DNA of 52,356 nt from Candidatus Omnitrophota bacterium (GCA_024231025.1 JAAEQW010000145.1:1-52356); one strand, 5' to 3'. Shown: positions 42,801 to 51,715, counted from the first letter of the stretch. The notes: a model not told the origin generated them from the sequence alone. Program-made: numbers and translations.

Positions 42801-45800
42801 GAAAACATTATTGTTGATAGGACGGCACTAGTTAATGTTTTACCGGTAGTTGCGAAATTTTCTCTAGGACAATATTTCGCCGAAAGGGAAATCCGATCTC
42901 CCAACGGCTCACCGGCAGATTTGTTTTACTTTTTTTATCGTCTCGATGATGTAGGGGATATCGGTTTAATCGATTTAATAAAAATGGTTAATGAAGCAAG
43001 GCGCAAGGAGAAGAAAGCGCCGCTTGCTTATGATACGATAATTACAGATGTGAATCGCCTGGAAGCTGGCGGTTTATTGTCGGTAAGAGTTGATGGCAAT
43101 GATTTTTCATTAACGAAAACTTTTCCTGATCTCACTGATGGGCAGATACGTGAGTTTAATAGTGATCTTAACAATATCAAAGAGCGTCGCGATCGACCCA
43201 GAATAGTCGATGTTCAAACGGCAGCAATGACGACTGCGAAAAGACATCATCTTGGAGATGAACTTAAAGCGTATCAAAAACCGTATAAGAAAACAAACCG
43301 TGCCATTGCGAAATTTAATTGGGAAAATGTGAGAACAGCACAAGCTATTGCTAACAATGCGAATGTAATTGCTGATTGCGTAATGATTACTCTTTCTAGA
43401 AAGGTGCCGAATTCTAGAGAGTTCCATTCGCTTATGCGCGTATTGAATGATCCAAAAGTTGCTAAAGAAGAGAGTATGCGTATGTCTGAACTGATACGCA
43501 GTCAGGCTCCTGATGTAATGAGAGGCGAGACAATAATGTTGTGGTTGCTTGATTCAGACGAAAGATTTATAATTCCATTAGAAGTAAGGGCGCAGGTTTT
43601 ACCCGACAGATCAACGATATTAGAGATTAAGGGCGTTGAGCAAGGGATAGAACTTCAACCAGAAATTATATTTACCGAGCGAATTGAATTCCTAAATAGC
43701 AGCGGTAAGCCAGTGATTGGTAGACAGTCTGCGAATGATTATCGATTACCAGGTATGGTTCCAATACAGATTGGGGAAGGTGTCACCGATGCTCGAGTTG
43801 CTGGTGAAAGTTGGGAGCAATTAAGGCTTGATGAATTTGCTCCTTTTGATTTGGGTAGTCATACCAGCCCACAACCGAGCGATGTGGATTACACCACCAG
43901 ATCCCTGAGACCAATTAAAAGCCCCGTCGTCAAACGCGCGAAACCGCAAAGGGTAGAGAAGAGGGTGAAAAAGAGTAACGAATCTTTAGAATCAGCAAGT
44001 GCGGATTTTTTCGGCTCCACTCTAAAACTTCCCGGCAGCCGGGGTTTTATGCTTAGCGATGATGATTTTGCTCGGGCGACGGCTGGTCCGGCTAATTTGG
44101 GGGTGGATTTTAAAGAGTTGAGGGAGGCGCTTATTTTGCAGGGTTTTGAAAATCCCGAAAGAATTAATAATAAGACCGTAGAGATTTATCCCAGTTTTCT
44201 TATACCATCTCTTCATGGTGCGTATAGTCGGATTGGTAGTTATCATGGTCGGACGGGTGAAAAATTATTTGTGATTGTGAATTCAGAATATGTTTGGCTG
44301 AAGGGTATTGCTTATCAAGAAGACGATTATGCATTTCTAGCTAATGCAGTTGCTCATGAGCAGCTTGATGATGGTTCTGCTCTGAGTCATCGCAGTGCGA
44401 GTAGGGAATTCAGACCTAGGGAGTTTTATAAGAGAGCTCTAGAGAAGATGTTGCCTGAGGATTTAGATCGAATTGTTGAGGAATATAATCGCTTAGGTGA
44501 GAGGGGAAGAGCCGAGAGAGGCTGGAATACTGATGATACCTATTTGTATCGAGAAGCAAAACAGAGATTAGAGAATATTGAAGATCCGCGATATGGATTG
44601 TTCAGAAAACATTCCGAAAAAATTGCCGAAGCAATTAATCAAAAATTGCGCGATGAAACGGAATACGGGTTTGATCATGAATCGTATCGCAGCTTAGTTA
44701 TGATGGTGGCTTCTCTTGCGCGAACCCGAGAAGGGGAATGCGCAGTTAACGATGGCCATCTAAATGATTGGGCTTATCAATGGTATCTAGAGAATTCAAG
44801 AGTAAATTTCCGGCGCACGTTTGATGCGCGGGGAAAGATGATCGTGGTCGTGAATTATGAGATAGGTGTTAAAGGCGGTAAGGATAGTCAAATTGAAAAC
44901 AAAAACCTTGCGGGTGAATTTATAATTGAGCTTGATGATGCCGTGAGAGGGATTGATGGTTCTGATCTTTGCGCTGATTCTTGGGGGTCAACTCGCCTAG
45001 TCGAAGAGAACTCGTTTATCTTGCAAACTCTAGGCGCTGTTCGCGATCGTGGTCTTGCTCAAGAGGCGCGCTTAGCGGCCTGTTGGCAGCTTATTCCTTT
45101 TGTTGGAGATAATTTCGGTGCAAAAGAAGCATTGACGCATAGTTTAACTTGTTTGGGTTGGGGTGATGCTTCCAAAGGAGTTATTGCGATTGCTGATGAA
45201 TTGATCAGTGCTTATCGCAATGATCCTTCAAAAATTATTGGACCTTTAGCCGCAATATTGTCTAATTATGCGATATATACACGCAATAAAAATGATAGTT
45301 TATATGAAGGTGTGTATAATCTAAATCAGAAAGAAAGGATGGATCGGGAAAAAATGCGGATTTTAAAATTTTTAGCATTATCCGGCGAACTGGTAAATGC
45401 GCGACTTTGGTATCTAATGAATTGGGGTAGTGGGCAGGTCATTGGTGGTATGCCAGGCGAGGAGACAAGAGCCCTCAATACAGCTAGGATTGCTGAACGT
45501 TTTGGCTCCATTGCTGAAAACATAGTTACCGATGGTAAGAAAGTGTGGTTGGTATCTGGCTCAGGAATAATAGAAAATATCGAAGATGACGGCACCTTAA
45601 CGATGGTTAGCCGTATCGACGTTGCCCCTGACGGCTCGTCGACAGATTACTCCACCAGATCCCTGAAGCCGATTAGAGACGCCGGTGTCAAACGCGTGGG
45701 ACCAGGTAAAACTGCTAAGTATGGGATTAAAGGCGAAGCGCAAGAATCTACCACTTTTACAACGATCAAAAAAGCTCCGCGCTACACAGCTGAGCACAAA

Positions 45801-48800
45801 CCAAAAAAGCCCAAAAGAAAAAAGAAGAAGAAAAAAAATAAAAATCCTGGAGCATTGCGTATTGCAGAAGAGAAATTACCAGCTAATTTACCAGAAGAAG
45901 ATGTCTTAAGCGCATTAGACGTTGACGTTACTGATGACCATGTAGTAGCAAGGAGATTTAATGAACAAGAGAAAAAAACAATTACTACAGTTTTTGATTT
46001 GCTTTATTGTGAGAATTTTTTAGGGGATGAAATGGATGCGGATGCCGTAAGAGATGAATTAAGAGAGTTTCTTGGGGATGATTCGGCTGAAGTCATTGGG
46101 ATGGCAAGTTCAAATGAAGAAGATGTAATGCATATATCTCTATCTTCAGAACAAAAATTCAGACTTGTTGAAATTTTTGCTGGGACACCAATGAATTTTA
46201 CAGGTTCCAGATATGACGAAGGGGTTTTTAGCATATTGGAACCTATTTTAGGTTCGGAAGTAGGTAAGGCTTACGATGCGAGCACAGACGGTGATGTGAT
46301 CTCTTTTCTTTATGGGTATTTTCAAAAACAAATTAATGAAGAAAAAAAGAAAAGAGAAGAAAGCACTGTCGTCAAACGCGCGAAGCCGCAGAAGGTAGAG
46401 AAGAGGGTGGAAAAAAATGTTGACCAGCAGAGCGTAGGGGCAATTGTAAATGCTATTAAACGCAGCAAATATGTCGCTGGTGAGTACATTCATCACGAGG
46501 AATTTACGGAGGTATTAGGTTCATTGGATACTGAAAGTATCAAGAATAAAAAACTTCGTTCTCTGATTAATGAGAAAATTAAAGTTTATATTCGAGAGAT
46601 GAAGAGCTTTGCTTTAGGAAATGCTGATGGTACGTTGCGAGGTTTTATGGTAAATATGCGTTTTGATGCTCTTGTGGAGAATATTCAAGGAATTCATGAG
46701 AGATATGTAGAAAGATCTGTTGTCAAACGCGCGAAACCGCAGAAGGTAGAGAAGAGGGTGAAGAAGGATTCTCCAAAAAAGCGTAAAAAAAATAGGCAAG
46801 ATTTTCTTGATGAGAAATTAAAAGATTTTTTATCGGGTGAGGTGAGTAAGCCTAATGCTGTATACAGATATAATGATTTTGTTGGAGCTATATCAAACTC
46901 TTTATTAAAGGATTGGCATCTTTTGCCGGTAATAATATCGAAAATTAGCAGCAGTAATGATGAGAGAGTTGTATTTCCCTTAGGAGAAGCTGTTCTAATT
47001 GCTTTTGAAGAAAATGATTCTTTTTTATTGAACGATAAACAATTTGATACCATTTATAGTGCATGGCGTGAAAACGGTCATCATGTAAGTAGCGCAGAAC
47101 CATATCCTAGGTTTATTGAGGGTGGTGTTGATCGGATATATGATGGCAGGGGTGGTTCTAGAGTTACTTATGATTCTTTATTTAAGCTAGCTAAACTAGC
47201 AGTATTACGTAATAAAGGTCGTGTGACTCTATTGAAAGAGGATTTAAAAAGTCCTCATACCGCTATTTTCTTAAGTAGTCTTATGGACACAGATAGAACT
47301 ATTAGATTAAACGAGAGCGATCTAGATGTTTTGTTTCAGCGGTTTGAAGATTTGCTTGCGCAACAAGAGTCTGAAGAAATAAGTGGTGTTGTTAGTATTT
47401 TGCATCAAGCTTTAAGAGATGATAGATATTTAGAGATAACAGATTATAATTATGAAATTATAAGTGATCTTTCAAAAAGGTTTCCGAAAGATATTGAAAT
47501 AAGAAATATGTTAGGGTTTGCTTTAGCAAGAGATGAAAGCAGGTTTTGGCAGATTTTTAACGCATTAAATGATGGCATGCTTAGAGAAATAGCGACTAGA
47601 CGTGATCGAGGTGTAGACGATACCGTCATAACATATTTGCATGCTATATGGGTTGCTTTAATGGGAAATGCTTATGTGTTAAATGAAAATCAGGCTGAAA
47701 TTCTATATCGGGGTGTAGCGGAGTTTAACACGAGAGAAGAGTACTATGAGTTACGCGCATTATCAGCTAAAGTGCTAGCTTGGGCATCAATCCGTAGCTC
47801 TAACTTAGTGCAATACTTATATAAAGGACTATTTAGTTCCAAATTTATCGGACCTGGAGGTTCTGCTTATAGGGGTGGAGAGGTGCATGCGTACAAAGTT
47901 ATAGAACGTGAAGAGGAACGTGAAATGAAAGAATCTGATTTTGGTTCTCCGTTTAAAGATCCATACGATCCCAAAGATCCTAGAACAAATGTACATTTTT
48001 TGCGTGCTTTGGCGGTTGTTTTGCAAGATTATGCAAGTTTATCAATAGGGTATGGGAAAGTTGAAGCCTTACTTGAAAGATTATCCAGGCTTAGGATTGA
48101 TACCGCGGAAGCTCGTGCAATAATTATGGTTTTAAAAATGGCTATGGTTACAAGCGGTTCTGATGTGACGCGACAAATATCTGAGAGAGAAGATAAGGTA
48201 AGCAATTCTCTTAGAAATGAATTAAGAGGGATGCGTCTTTACTATAGAAAGAATTTAGATGATGCGGTGTGGAGAAAAGAGTATGCGGTTTTATTTAAAT
48301 ATAAAAACGGGTTAGGTGCAGTTTATTCAGAACGTCCTTATGCTGCTAATCCGTATGCGACAAGAGAAGACCAAGGAGGTACCGGTGTCAAACGCGCGAA
48401 GCCACAGAAGGTAGAGAAGAGGGTGGAGGAGACGATAGACGAAAAAAGAGGAAAAGCTAGAGAAAAATTTAGAAAGGCGGCAGAGAAAAGCAAGTCACCA
48501 CTAGCAAAAGTTTTAGGCAAAACACTAACAGCACTCGACAGTGATGGATCAAAAATTTTAGAGAGCGATCAACTTCAGTCACTCATCATAACTACCCACA
48601 CGAGTGGTAGTGTTAATGGCAATAATCAGACGTGGTTAGCTGATTTTATGGAGGTTTTAGCCGGAGATGAACGAAAGGCTTTATTGCCAGTAACTAGAAA
48701 GCTAATTGCATTAGATAGTGAGGAATTTTCTGATAATGAAAAAAGTGTGATTGTTGATGTGCTTGAGAGGTTGTTTAATCAATTTAATTTATGTGATAGT

Positions 48801-51212
48801 TCAGAGTTGGAGGATATCAATATTGCATTGAGAGATCTTTTTAACGATGAGTCGATCAATATTAAATTCATAACGCTTGGTTCTAAAAAAGTAAAAGATA
48901 TGCCCGAGATAAGTTTATCTTCAGAAAAAAAATCAAAACTCATTAACGCCTTAACCGATGCTGTATCCCCACAATCGTACGATGTAGAAGTTTTCAATGT
49001 ATTGGAACCCATTTTTGGTCAAGGGCTGAGCAATGCTTATAATGAGGCGCTTAGCGGTAGTACAGAATATCTCGGTATATTTGCATTCCTTTGGAGGCAT
49101 TTTGATATTGAAGCAGAAGAAAAAAACATGACTGCCAAAGGCGCGAGGTCAGGCAGAACCGCTAAATATGAGGCTAAAGGCAAAGCGCAAAAATTTACTC
49201 AAAAAGAAAAGGATACGATTGTTTCTGTATTTAGAGGACTTTATGATTATAATTTTCTGGGAGGTTCTCTTGAGGCGGCATATTCAGCGCATCTGCTGAG
49301 TGTTTTATTAAAAGAGGATGTTGAATTTAAGAAGGTTGTTTTCAGCGAACATAGTATAGAGCTCGATCTATCTTTGGCTGATAAACTCGAGATTATTGAA
49401 ATTTTAGATGAAAGTTATGCATTCGATGACATTGGAGAAAAAAAAACCTGTTTGTTTGTTCTTGGTATCTTAAAACCTATTTTTGGCCAGGAGGTAGTCG
49501 ATACTTATGATGCCTTAAATGAAAACGTTACTTTAGTTAAATTTCTTTGGAATCATTTTAATGAAGAAAAAAAGAAAAGAGAAGAAAGCCCTGTCGTCAA
49601 ACGCGTGAAGCCGCCACAGAGGGCAGAGAAGAGGGTGAGTGGGGTAACAAAAAGATTGAGTCAAGTAGAGGAAGATGTAGTTATTGGTGTGATTAAGAAG
49701 ATTGATAAGTTTGGGTTTTTAGATAGCATGGCTAGGATGTCTATGGAGTTGGAGTTGGAAAAGTTCCTTGGTCGTGATGATCGAATTAAGCTTGCAATAG
49801 AGGTGAATTCTCCCAAGGAGGTTGAATCGCAAGAAGAGATAGGTATGTCCTTAAAAAATAAGCTTGATTTTATTGAACTTCTAGAGGAGGGAGTGCCCAT
49901 CAAGGATGATACTGAGGCTAAGATTGCGATACCTCTTTTAAAGCCAATCTTTGGTCAGGGGGTGGTTACTGCTTATAAAGCAAATAGATATCCCGGCGAT
50001 ATATTCGCTTTCCTCAGGGAATATTGTCAAGAAGAAGCCGAGGCAAGCATCGTCAAACGCGCAAAGCCAGGCAAAATCGCTAAATATGAGGCTAAAGGCA
50101 AAGCACAAAAATTTACTCAAAAAGAAAAGGATACGATTGTTGATATATTTACTAGGTTTGTTATTCAGTATGACTCACTTAAGGCTAGTGATGTGGCAAT
50201 GATTGAAAGTGCGCTGCACAAGCTTTTCGATGATACATCTATCGATATTGAACATGTGCCGGCTGATTTTAAAGTAGGTGATAGACCCGAGATAGATTTA
50301 TCTTTAGAGAAGAGATTTGAAATTGCTGATGTTTTAACGGACTATTACCAGCCCATAATATTTGATTCAAGCATTCTTGTTTTGCTGAAACCAATCTTTG
50401 GCCAAGGAGTAATTGATGCGTATAATGAACCGGGCGCCAGTGAACGTATGTGCGCAGTTAGTTTTATTTGGGAGTATTTTGACGTCAGAGTAGAAGAAAA
50501 AAACATGACTGCCAAACGCGCAAAGTCGCAGAAGGTAGAGAAGAGGGTGAAGAAGGATGTTGGTTTGCAGGGTGATTCTGTAGGGGCAATTATAAATGCT
50601 ATTGAAAGGAGCAAATATGTTGCTGGTGAGTATGTTCATCATGGGAAATTTACAAGGGTATTAAGTTCATTGGATATTGAAAGCATTGAGGATGAAGGAC
50701 TTCGTTCTTTGATTAATGAGAAAATTCAAACTTCTATTCGAGAAATGAGGAGTTTTGCTTTAGGTCATTCTGGTGGTGCGTTGGAAGGTTCTGTGGTAAA
50801 TAGAGATTTTAATTTTCTTGCGGAGAATATTCAAGGAATTCATAAGAGATACACAGAAAGACCTGTTGCCAAACGCACGAAACCGCAGAGGGTAGAGAAG
50901 AGAATTATCGGGAAGCCTCGAGATGGTGGAATTACCTATGATGATATTGGTCAAATTGTTGAAGTGGCGAACGAGGGGATTTATAATATTAAAATTGAAG
51001 ATCTGGGTTTTAACGCTAATGATGTTGAAGGGGTTGCAGCGAATTTTGTGTCGATGCAGCGCAATTTAGCCGATCCTAATAAAGTTTTTGGTCGGACCGA
51101 TCCCGATGCTAAACTCGCTTTAGAAACCAAGGGTGAGCTGCCATACGCGCAAAAACCTAAAAAGAAACCAACCTATAATTTGGTTGAATTATTCGTCAGA
51201 CGTAAGTCATAA
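39897..51212 (+). CDS. Giant modular secreted or anchored protein, Omnitrophota type
   Basis: The product has 3,771 residues in one uninterrupted frame, behind a strong GGAGGAGG. A short N-terminus and one hydrophobic segment (residues about 17-35) suggest Sec export or membrane anchoring. Next comes the segment I associate with giant Omnitrophota proteins (MPPPTKLI at about 46; EDLWVNLSPYEKNRI and MGRDML at about 115-145). Residues about 540-640 and 1000-1100 look like winged-helix modules. HELRQH at 781-786 and HEQLD at 1488-1492 sit where zinc-protease motifs might be but lack the exact HExxH. DYTTRSL/DYSTRSL recurs at 1331 and 1917. From 1344 on, a basic linker (VKRAKPQKVEKRVKK type) separates helical modules. 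Module X (hallmark LKPIFGQ) occurs five times, from about 2021, 2944, 3100, 3254 and 3406. Module Y (SVGAIVNAIKRSKYVAGEY) occurs twice, from 2179 and 3561. Between 2295 and 2820 there is a long HEAT-like helical region. A palindrome inserts residues at about 235-249. Function unknown; surface adhesion or predation is speculation. Confidence 0.85.
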   Translation: MIIFLQEKKAEISFKGLCLALAIIFVFSTFTLYISRPNSYASALGYMPPPTKLIAATADFFPVAIKGLKFYSDDPFRLDFILDEGDTKYSDQELKVETQRLIEYFLTALTIPEEDLWVNLSPYEKNRIIPDELGRTLMGRDMLGEDYVLKQLSSSLTYPESRLGKEFWGKVYEKANQLYGVTDIPTDIFHKVWIMPKTAVVYEKEDGAFLGETKLKVMMEADYFAAQKQNSPREGTVPIFSAKKMGQSPNDISSQIAKEVILPIIENEVNHGKQFTHLRQIYDSLILATWFKKKLRKTFYDAIYLDKKKIKGVEGDDPQIKDKIYAQYVEAYKKGVYNYIKHEYDLSSQSKVNRRYYSGGVLNTRVSTVIDEKPAGDKKPVTAGSATVFRTQKEVLSSSATGQTKLDSSKFVRATNAVTIFLVNDFERYKEYVPVGNAGTSMHTVAKAISRLEQQSTVQVPLKSSPTGIELDLHLYLQELKGETVLEVSVIGPEKGEIFYRSILTVGIGRHVTAEYPDGESSVTQHGQSRSEKFDIDSPKGSAADFLYTARDDEELSGKLLSEDGIAPREIDSEEYRPYSKTTVVYREIRNLVNLGILVRLGKITGKRGATEMDIPVAFNSKIRAMSPDARDTFIDRVTELPQMYMGDLSDLSAKDFRKLQTTVEMFYPNESTALSCPGTEWSGLTRGEFMGVIRSKEPSQKVNFDVLKNVMETNNVPFANLASKENIDIYFGEIPGAHGADARIIRKGDKNKLAIIINDRYINGDNFNRNYFGLAEILTHELRQHAINLGSVDQRAKHRQGAADQKNYFSDHETKLTPYHRWAIRHMTDRQLETLVAEYIRHRDGQEKRRKEWGNYENLFFNKAIAELRIARVLRKNNQLLAQVRGELQRLVEKDLNDRYNHVNSQTGAQTSGIRIVTPERHPESYIKKGLTGLLFGEIDEFFIYTDSHLEGVWRNEPRARQLILKGENIIVDRTALVNVLPVVAKFSLGQYFAEREIRSPNGSPADLFYFFYRLDDVGDIGLIDLIKMVNEARRKEKKAPLAYDTIITDVNRLEAGGLLSVRVDGNDFSLTKTFPDLTDGQIREFNSDLNNIKERRDRPRIVDVQTAAMTTAKRHHLGDELKAYQKPYKKTNRAIAKFNWENVRTAQAIANNANVIADCVMITLSRKVPNSREFHSLMRVLNDPKVAKEESMRMSELIRSQAPDVMRGETIMLWLLDSDERFIIPLEVRAQVLPDRSTILEIKGVEQGIELQPEIIFTERIEFLNSSGKPVIGRQSANDYRLPGMVPIQIGEGVTDARVAGESWEQLRLDEFAPFDLGSHTSPQPSDVDYTTRSLRPIKSPVVKRAKPQRVEKRVKKSNESLESASADFFGSTLKLPGSRGFMLSDDDFARATAGPANLGVDFKELREALILQGFENPERINNKTVEIYPSFLIPSLHGAYSRIGSYHGRTGEKLFVIVNSEYVWLKGIAYQEDDYAFLANAVAHEQLDDGSALSHRSASREFRPREFYKRALEKMLPEDLDRIVEEYNRLGERGRAERGWNTDDTYLYREAKQRLENIEDPRYGLFRKHSEKIAEAINQKLRDETEYGFDHESYRSLVMMVASLARTREGECAVNDGHLNDWAYQWYLENSRVNFRRTFDARGKMIVVVNYEIGVKGGKDSQIENKNLAGEFIIELDDAVRGIDGSDLCADSWGSTRLVEENSFILQTLGAVRDRGLAQEARLAACWQLIPFVGDNFGAKEALTHSLTCLGWGDASKGVIAIADELISAYRNDPSKIIGPLAAILSNYAIYTRNKNDSLYEGVYNLNQKERMDREKMRILKFLALSGELVNARLWYLMNWGSGQVIGGMPGEETRALNTARIAERFGSIAENIVTDGKKVWLVSGSGIIENIEDDGTLTMVSRIDVAPDGSSTDYSTRSLKPIRDAGVKRVGPGKTAKYGIKGEAQESTTFTTIKKAPRYTAEHKPKKPKRKKKKKKNKNPGALRIAEEKLPANLPEEDVLSALDVDVTDDHVVARRFNEQEKKTITTVFDLLYCENFLGDEMDADAVRDELREFLGDDSAEVIGMASSNEEDVMHISLSSEQKFRLVEIFAGTPMNFTGSRYDEGVFSILEPILGSEVGKAYDASTDGDVISFLYGYFQKQINEEKKKREESTVVKRAKPQKVEKRVEKNVDQQSVGAIVNAIKRSKYVAGEYIHHEEFTEVLGSLDTESIKNKKLRSLINEKIKVYIREMKSFALGNADGTLRGFMVNMRFDALVENIQGIHERYVERSVVKRAKPQKVEKRVKKDSPKKRKKNRQDFLDEKLKDFLSGEVSKPNAVYRYNDFVGAISNSLLKDWHLLPVIISKISSSNDERVVFPLGEAVLIAFEENDSFLLNDKQFDTIYSAWRENGHHVSSAEPYPRFIEGGVDRIYDGRGGSRVTYDSLFKLAKLAVLRNKGRVTLLKEDLKSPHTAIFLSSLMDTDRTIRLNESDLDVLFQRFEDLLAQQESEEISGVVSILHQALRDDRYLEITDYNYEIISDLSKRFPKDIEIRNMLGFALARDESRFWQIFNALNDGMLREIATRRDRGVDDTVITYLHAIWVALMGNAYVLNENQAEILYRGVAEFNTREEYYELRALSAKVLAWASIRSSNLVQYLYKGLFSSKFIGPGGSAYRGGEVHAYKVIEREEEREMKESDFGSPFKDPYDPKDPRTNVHFLRALAVVLQDYASLSIGYGKVEALLERLSRLRIDTAEARAIIMVLKMAMVTSGSDVTRQISEREDKVSNSLRNELRGMRLYYRKNLDDAVWRKEYAVLFKYKNGLGAVYSERPYAANPYATREDQGGTGVKRAKPQKVEKRVEETIDEKRGKAREKFRKAAEKSKSPLAKVLGKTLTALDSDGSKILESDQLQSLIITTHTSGSVNGNNQTWLADFMEVLAGDERKALLPVTRKLIALDSEEFSDNEKSVIVDVLERLFNQFNLCDSSELEDINIALRDLFNDESINIKFITLGSKKVKDMPEISLSSEKKSKLINALTDAVSPQSYDVEVFNVLEPIFGQGLSNAYNEALSGSTEYLGIFAFLWRHFDIEAEEKNMTAKGARSGRTAKYEAKGKAQKFTQKEKDTIVSVFRGLYDYNFLGGSLEAAYSAHLLSVLLKEDVEFKKVVFSEHSIELDLSLADKLEIIEILDESYAFDDIGEKKTCLFVLGILKPIFGQEVVDTYDALNENVTLVKFLWNHFNEEKKKREESPVVKRVKPPQRAEKRVSGVTKRLSQVEEDVVIGVIKKIDKFGFLDSMARMSMELELEKFLGRDDRIKLAIEVNSPKEVESQEEIGMSLKNKLDFIELLEEGVPIKDDTEAKIAIPLLKPIFGQGVVTAYKANRYPGDIFAFLREYCQEEAEASIVKRAKPGKIAKYEAKGKAQKFTQKEKDTIVDIFTRFVIQYDSLKASDVAMIESALHKLFDDTSIDIEHVPADFKVGDRPEIDLSLEKRFEIADVLTDYYQPIIFDSSILVLLKPIFGQGVIDAYNEPGASERMCAVSFIWEYFDVRVEEKNMTAKRAKSQKVEKRVKKDVGLQGDSVGAIINAIERSKYVAGEYVHHGKFTRVLSSLDIESIEDEGLRSLINEKIQTSIREMRSFALGHSGGALEGSVVNRDFNFLAENIQGIHKRYTERPVAKRTKPQRVEKRIIGKPRDGGITYDDIGQIVEVANEGIYNIKIEDLGFNANDVEGVAANFVSMQRNLADPNKVFGRTDPDAKLALETKGELPYAQKPKKKPTYNLVELFVRRKS
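40598..40642 (+). repeat. In-frame REP-like palindrome inside the giant gene
   Basis: GGGGACAGTCCC (40598-40609) and GGGACAGTCCCC (40631-40642) flank TATTTTTT and AAAAAAAT stretches, giving an inverted pair of 45 nt in all. It is read in frame as a short peptide (GTVPIFSAKKMGQSP) that breaks an otherwise conserved-looking region. The frame is kept. Confidence 0.75.
43926..50920 (+). repeat. Ten basic linker repeats in the giant gene
   Basis: Copies start near 43926, 45684, 46368, 46718, 48384, 49132, 49588, 50050, 50507 and 50866. Most have the DNA core TCAAACGCGCGAA followed by a GTAGAGAAGAGGGTG segment (type A). Copies at 45684, 49132 and 50050 instead continue with a GCTAARTATG segment (type B; AARYG(I/E)AKGKAQ-like). 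The linkers stay nearly identical in DNA while neighbouring modules differ strongly. The copies at 49132 and 50050 share almost identical DNA for about 70 nt, into the following module. Confidence 0.8.
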
Positions 51213-51225
51213 ATTACGCAGATAA

Positions 51226-51260
51226 TAGACCATAGACAATAGACAATAGACCAAAGACCG
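51226..51260 (+). repeat. Period-7 tract after the giant gene
   Basis: Five clean heptamers: TAGACCA/TAGACAA/TAGACAA/TAGACCA/AAGACCG. No inverted arm. This is a different unit sequence from the tracts in the ribosomal region but has the same 7-nt period. Confidence 0.7.
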
Positions 51261-51279
51261 TTGGGCTAGTTTTAAGTAG

Positions 51280-51299
51280 GGGCACAGCGTGCTGTGCCC
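51280..51299 (+). repeat. GGGCACAGC palindrome
   Basis: GGGCACAGC and GCTGTGCCC pair perfectly around GT. No T-run follows. This is REP-like and another sequence variant of the palindromes seen at 38595 and 39854. Confidence 0.65.
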
Positions 51300-51327
51300 T
51301 CGCGGACAATTTCATTAAATAATGTCG

Positions 51328-51352
51328 CGTTACCAAATCCTCAAAGGTAACG
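51328..51352 (+). other. Small hairpin upstream of the toxin-antitoxin pair
   Basis: CGTTACC (51328-51334) pairs with GGTAACG (51346-51352) around an 11-nt loop. It lacks a T-run. The rest of the 203-nt spacer holds the period-7 tract, the palindrome and the promoter. Confidence 0.45.
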
Positions 51353-51380
51353 AAGTGTAATTAAGGAGGGGATATTTATT

Positions 51381-51409
51381 TTGGTGATCTATAAAGCTTA
51401 TGTTACAAT
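51381..51409 (+). promoter_or_regulatory. Candidate promoter, leaderless arrangement
   Basis: TTGGTG (51381-51386) lies 17 nt from TACAAT (51404-51409), and the -10 box ends 6 nt before ATG 51416. No Shine-Dalgarno sequence is next to the start; AAGGAGGGG at 51363-51371 lies upstream of the promoter and would not be transcribed. Confidence 0.55.
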
Positions 51410-51415
51410 GCTATC

Positions 51416-51715
51416 ATGACCCCACGGGAAGATGAAATAAGTAGCAAGGTGGTTGAAATTTTGCTTAAGCGGCTTTCGCCAGAAAGAGTTATTCTTTTTG
51501 GGTCGCGTGGTAAAGGCGAAAATAACCCGCGTTCGGACTTTGATTTTGCGGTTTTTTGCCCGGCTCCGGGGATTTCGAAAGAAAGAGAAGTAAAAGAGGA
51601 GATTGATAAAATTAGCGGTCTTTATAAAGTAGATATTGTTTACATTAAACGAGTTGAAGAGGAATTTAAGGAAATTATTATAAGTACAGGCAAGGTGATT
51701 TATGAGCGAAAATGA
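51416..51715 (+). CDS. mntA: MNT-type nucleotidyltransferase antitoxin
   Basis: This is a minimal nucleotidyltransferase of 99 residues with the GS-R-G...SDxDxA core (FGSRGKGENNPRSDFDFAVF) and a later Asp in VDIVYI that completes the metal site. In HEPN/MNT pairs such enzymes neutralise the partner by adding AMP to it. It overlaps the HEPN gene by 14 nt and has a leaderless-type promoter. The catalytic residues look intact. Confidence 0.85.
   Translation: MTPREDEISSKVVEILLKRLSPERVILFGSRGKGENNPRSDFDFAVFCPAPGISKEREVKEEIDKISGLYKVDIVYIKRVEEEFKEIIISTGKVIYERK

Noticed and set aside
45685-45909. Alternative-frame open frame of 74 codons inside the giant gene
   Set aside because: It arises from Lys-rich linker DNA read in another frame and has no start signal.
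51280-51299. Factor-independent terminator after the giant gene
   Set aside because: The palindrome is perfect but is not followed by a T-run on the + strand; it fits a REP-like repeat better.
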